This document shows positions 15,760 through 18,638 of a stretch of DNA of 18,638 bases, in pieces. The position numbers were made by a program, and so were the translations under genes. Source of the DNA: CAYTLW01 sp964438735 (GTDB lineage: Bacteria > Myxococcota_A > UBA9042); contig CAYTLW010000139.1 in assembly GCA_964438735.1 (NCBI GenBank), positions 1-18,638 of the forward strand, given 5' to 3'. Positions within the stretch are counted from its first letter, which is position 1. Each line of letters begins with the position of its first letter. Under the pieces are notes generated by a model, which was not told where the DNA came from, searched no databases, and worked only from the letters and a program-made list of their open reading frames with translations.

Positions 15760-16794
15760 TCAGCCAGGCCGCATCACCTCGAAAGCGCGCAGGAAGTTGC
15801 CACCGAGCACCGCCTTGATCCGGTCGGGTTTCCAGTTGCGATCCAGCATTCCCTGGACCAGCCGTCCGTAGGCCAGCGCACCATCGCGAATCTCCGCTGG
15901 CGGGCTGATGGCGCCATCGAAATCCGAACCGATGCCGACGAAATCCTCTCCGACCACGTCGATGATATGGGCCATGTGATCGAGGACCATCTGGCCGTCG
16001 GAGGCGCTGCCGGGGCGTTGCAGGAAACCGGGATGGAAGATGATGCCGATCACACCGCCAGAGTCGGCGATGGCCTTGATCTGCGCGTCGTCCAGGTTGC
16101 GCCAGTGGGGCAATACGCCATCGACTCCGGTGTGCGTGACCAGCAGCGGCAGCGTCTTGTCGTGCTCCCGCACCGCGTCCCAGAATCCGGCCGGGTTGAT
16201 GTGGGCCAGGTCGACGAAGATGCGCTCCTGCTCCAGGCGGCGGACCAGCTCGACACCCGCCGTGGTCAAGCCCTCGTCCTTACGCCGCCCCGCGGCGGGA
16301 CTCGACGTGGCGCCGAGGGCCGAGTTGCTCAGGTGCACCAGGGTCACGCGGGTGATCAATCGGTCGCGAATGGACGCGGGCCCGTCGGGCGCACCGTCGA
16401 TGGCGTTGCCGCCCTGAATGGCCGGGATGCAGACGTGGGCGCCGGCGTCGCGAACCTGGCGATACTCGGCCGCTGTACGGGCGATGCGCACCTGCTGCGG
16501 GTCCTTGCTGCACAGCTCTTCGAGCGCGTCGAGATTGCGCTGAAATGTGCGCCACCGGCCGGCCGACGACCGGAGCGGGTTGGTGGTGATCGACCACATG
16601 GCGCCGCTCAGGCCCCCTTCGATGGCTCTGGGGAAGTCGAGGTGGCTGTAGAATCGGCCCCCGAGCACACCCAGCCCATGCCTGCGGTGCAGGTCGTAGC
16701 CGAAGACGCGTCTCCAGATGAACCCGTCCACATGCATGTCGATCACGTCGCATGCATCGAGGAGTTGCCGAGCTTCTACGGTGATTTCACTCAT
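15760..16794 (-). CDS. Membrane dipeptidase-family (M19) metallopeptidase with altered bridging residue
   Basis: A 344-residue zinc dipeptidase homologue of the TIM-barrel amidohydrolase fold. Metal ligands seen: DMHVDG (His21, Asp23), VDLAHIN (His198), LVTHTG (His221) and GIGSDFDG (Asp291). The expected bridging glutamate of the EGG motif is Gln127 here (IPAIQGGNAI); the codon is CAG on the minus strand. Gln is a poor bridging ligand, so activity may be reduced or the metal site altered. No signal peptide is visible at this start, which is the best by context (GAGG 9 nt upstream). The upstream gene ends 37 bp before it, on the same strand, so an operon is likely. Substrate could be L/D-dipeptides or a related small molecule. 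It converges on the kinase gene with only 12 bp between stops. Confidence 0.85.
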   Translation of the reverse strand: MSEITVEARQLLDACDVIDMHVDGFIWRRVFGYDLHRRHGLGVLGGRFYSHLDFPRAIEGGLSGAMWSITTNPLRSSAGRWRTFQRNLDALEELCSKDPQQVRIARTAAEYRQVRDAGAHVCIPAIQGGNAIDGAPDGPASIRDRLITRVTLVHLSNSALGATSSPAAGRRKDEGLTTAGVELVRRLEQERIFVDLAHINPAGFWDAVREHDKTLPLLVTHTGVDGVLPHWRNLDDAQIKAIADSGGVIGIIFHPGFLQRPGSASDGQMVLDHMAHIIDVVGEDFVGIGSDFDGAISPPAEIRDGALAYGRLVQGMLDRNWKPDRIKAVLGGNFLRAFEVMRPG

Positions 16795-16831
16795 GTCTGC
16801 CCGCCTCGCGCCAGCACCGCTCAACGGTGGT

Positions 16832-18638
16832 TCAGCCTTCGTCGTTGAGGCGGCCTTCACTGACCCGATCCCAGAGGACCCAAGCGGTCTCGACGATGGT
16901 GCGCGCCAGCCGTTGGCGATCGGGAGTGTGCAGCAGGTCGAAGCCGCCCATGGGCAGGATGCGGCAGTCGTCGTCGGCCATCTCGACCACCTCGCGTTGA
17001 TCGACACCGACGAGTTTGCAGAGGTCCCGCAGGAAGGCGTTGCGCCGCCCCCATACCAGGGTGCGGTTCAGTCCACTGCGGGCGGGCGTGAATCGCTCGG
17101 AGAAGATGCCTACCAGGCCAGCCCGCGCACGCACGCCGTAGCAGTGCACCGACGCGGGGTCGACGATGGCCAAATCGAGTGTGCCTGCCTCGGTGCCGTC
17201 GTAGATGGACGTGGCGATGCATCGGCAGCGGGGTTCGATGCGTTCGGCCAACATCCTGGCGCTCACTTTCGGCCAGACGTGGCGGTCAATGTTCTCCAGG
17301 GCCGCGTCCATGACGTCGAAGTAGAGAATCCGCTCGAAGATGTGCAGCAGACCGGCGGCTGCCAGGGGCTCACGCCACCGCCGGGCATCGGTTCGTGCGT
17401 CGTCCAGGAATCGATCTCGAACGGCCACAAAGGCTTCCAGCCACTTCAGCAGCGGACGGTAGAAACCCGGATGCCCACCCACCTCGGCAGCCAGATCCAC
17501 GATGGGCGCGATGTCGTCGATGGTCCGGGTGAGCCAATCCGCCGGCGTCTCCAGCCGCAACAAAGGCGCCGGCAAGACGGCCACGCGTTGTGTGCAGTGG
17601 GCGGGCAACCCGGACTCAGCCCGCGCCATGCCGGCCCGCGGAGTGTCGCCGAACAGGCGCAGCCAGATCGACGTGGCGGTGGTATGTCCGTCGTCGATGA
17701 GGATGTCTGCGACCGGGCGTTCGGTGGTGACAACCGCGCCCGGGACCACGGTGCCAAGCCAGGAAGGCAGCGCGTCTGCGTAGCCTTGCTCGATGCACGT
17801 TCGCAGCGCCCCGGCAACCAAGGCGGCCAGCACGTCATCGCCGCCGGTGGTCAGCGGGCCGGCGAACGGATTGTCCAACAGGAGGTCGATAGGGGCCGCG
17901 ATGTGTTCGGGGTGACCAATGCCGCGAATGGTTCGGGTGTGCGAGCGACGGTCACCAGAGTCAGCGCCCTCACCTTGGAGGGCAGGCGTCCGCTGTTCGT
18001 CGATCCGGTGCAGGTCGACTGCCACGTCGTCCACCGGCCCAGGGGAGGCGGCGGCTTCGTCCTGTGCGGCGTGCCCGGCATCCGGGGCCAACGATCCGTC
18101 TGTGGCGGGCGAGTCAAACTCGGCCGCGGCCTCCATGTCAGCCATTTCGGCGTCGGTTTCGGGCAGGTCCAGCCGGAACGATGCCGCGGTCGGCGGCACA
18201 GCGACGACCGGTTCTGCCGGCACGGGCTCCGATGGGACCGATTCGGCGATCGACTCGGCGACCGGTTCGGCGACCGGTTCAGCGACCGGTTCGGCGACCG
18301 ATCCGGCGACCGATTCTGCGACCGACGACCCGGCGATTTCGAGCTCGTCCGGCGCTGGCGACGCGGCGCTGGCGGGACCAGCCCGGTCGGCAGGGTCGGC
18401 GGGGGCGGCAGGGGCGGCAGGGGCGGCAGAATCGGCGACGTGTCGGGTCGCGGATTCGTCGCTGTCGGTCAGCTTCACCGTGGGACGGGCGTGTAGACCC
18501 GACAGCGCGGCACGACCAGGTGTGGTCTTGACGACGGGCGGAATGCGCGGGGTGCCGACGAGCGGTGCAGGACCGGTTGGGGGCGAGGAAGGGCCGGGGG
18601 TGCGCTTTGCGGTGGGGAGCAAGGGAAGGAAGCTGGCG
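16832..18638 (-). CDS. Large uncharacterised protein with low-complexity repeat N-terminus (5' end outside window)
   Basis: At least 596 residues. The frame stays open to the right edge, and the first internal candidate is a TTG at 18622, so the true start probably lies outside. Residues about 45-215 (from the TTG) are Ala/Pro/Glu/Ser-rich and disordered, with four-residue repeats (VAEP, VAES) encoded by a 12-bp tandem array. The ordered C-terminal half from about 235 has regular helix/strand patterning, including PIDLLLDNPFAGPLTTGGDD, LLKWLEAFVAVRDRFLDDAR and VKLVGVDQ-like CKLVGVDQREVVEMADDD. No family is recognised and no membrane segment is seen. Similar Ala/Pro-rich leader plus conserved C-terminal domain proteins are frequent in myxobacterial-type genomes. 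It lies upstream of the dipeptidase, in a probable operon. Confidence 0.7.
   Translation of the reverse strand, partial: ASFLPLLPTAKRTPGPSSPPTGPAPLVGTPRIPPVVKTTPGRAALSGLHARPTVKLTDSDESATRHVADSAAPAAPAAPADPADRAGPASAASPAPDELEIAGSSVAESVAGSVAEPVAEPVAEPVAESIAESVPSEPVPAEPVVAVPPTAASFRLDLPETDAEMADMEAAAEFDSPATDGSLAPDAGHAAQDEAAASPGPVDDVAVDLHRIDEQRTPALQGEGADSGDRRSHTRTIRGIGHPEHIAAPIDLLLDNPFAGPLTTGGDDVLAALVAGALRTCIEQGYADALPSWLGTVVPGAVVTTERPVADILIDDGHTTATSIWLRLFGDTPRAGMARAESGLPAHCTQRVAVLPAPLLRLETPADWLTRTIDDIAPIVDLAAEVGGHPGFYRPLLKWLEAFVAVRDRFLDDARTDARRWREPLAAAGLLHIFERILYFDVMDAALENIDRHVWPKVSARMLAERIEPRCRCIATSIYDGTEAGTLDLAIVDPASVHCYGVRARAGLVGIFSERFTPARSGLNRTLVWGRRNAFLRDLCKLVGVDQREVVEMADDDCRILPMGGFDLLHTPDRQRLARTIVETAWVLWDRVSEGRLNDEG
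18241..18324. repeat. 12-bp tandem repeat, seven copies, inside the uncharacterised gene
   Basis: Seven consecutive 12-bp units resemble GTTCGGCGACCG with one to three changes each. They encode four-residue repeats such as VAEP and VAES on the minus strand and keep the reading frame. Copy number is likely to vary between strains by slippage. The adjacent tract at 18402-18428 contains three copies of GGGGCGGCA encoding Ala-Ala-Pro. Confidence 0.8.

Noticed and set aside
18241..18324. Tandem repeats considered as a CRISPR array or replication iterons
   Set aside because: Units are contiguous 12-mers without spacers and preserve a coding frame, so they are coding repeats.
16718..18496. A 592-codon plus-strand open frame opposite the repeat-bearing gene, with Gly/Asp/Arg repeats
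   Set aside because: The 12-bp array is open on both strands. The minus-strand frame is slightly longer, stays open to the window edge and forms a sensible operon with the dipeptidase, while the plus frame crosses the dipeptidase start. This choice is less certain than the others.

Overview
The window is GC-rich DNA from a bacterium, most likely a Gram-negative one. It encodes a probable lipoprotein, the peptidoglycan-recycling enzyme NagZ, a phospholipid acyltransferase and a Hanks-type Ser/Thr kinase carrying a degenerate receiver-like domain. That mix, with long alanine/proline-rich tracts, resembles Myxococcota or Bradymonadota-type (former deltaproteobacterial) genomes. This placement rests on gene style only; no rRNA or tRNA gene was seen.

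Left part (1-5231), accessory in character. After a doubtful coding tail at the left edge and a small cysteine-rich lipoprotein (minus strand), three minus-strand genes form the most unusual block. A standalone Topo VI-A/Spo11-like protein (3811-4941) has a recognisable Toprim motif, a candidate catalytic tyrosine and a tail resembling Phd/YefM antitoxins. It lies 52 bp downstream of a 32-bp near-perfect palindrome and has a leader of two CACAACAAC repeats without a Shine-Dalgarno sequence. An AAA+ ATPase of the DUF4143 type (2233-3549) overlaps by 4 bp an AlbA_2/Schlafen-type protein (1073-2236). That pair has its own promoter with a consensus -35 box and a predicted nearly leaderless transcript. 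I saw no integrase, transposase or flanking att repeats.

Middle part (5232-12361), housekeeping. It holds a five-S1-domain ribosomal protein S1-like gene (minus), a divergent aldo/keto reductase-family protein whose catalytic tetrad appears lost, a PlsC-like acyltransferase (minus), and a tightly overlapping plus-strand operon: thiD, nagZ and a sodium:solute symporter.

Right part (12336-18638). NadA (quinolinate synthase, minus) converges on and overlaps the symporter gene. A receiver-like/Ser-Thr kinase fusion is divergent from nadA. Next come an M19-type dipeptidase whose usual bridging glutamate reads as glutamine (minus) and, 37 bp upstream of it in the same orientation, a long uncharacterised protein with low-complexity repeats that runs off the right edge.

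Functional links: ThiD, NadA, NagZ, PlsC and the S1 protein serve cofactor, wall, membrane and translation functions. The Topo VI-A-like, ATPase and AlbA_2 genes look like DNA-directed accessory functions. They are the best candidate for an undescribed system, but co-function is only inferred from adjacency.
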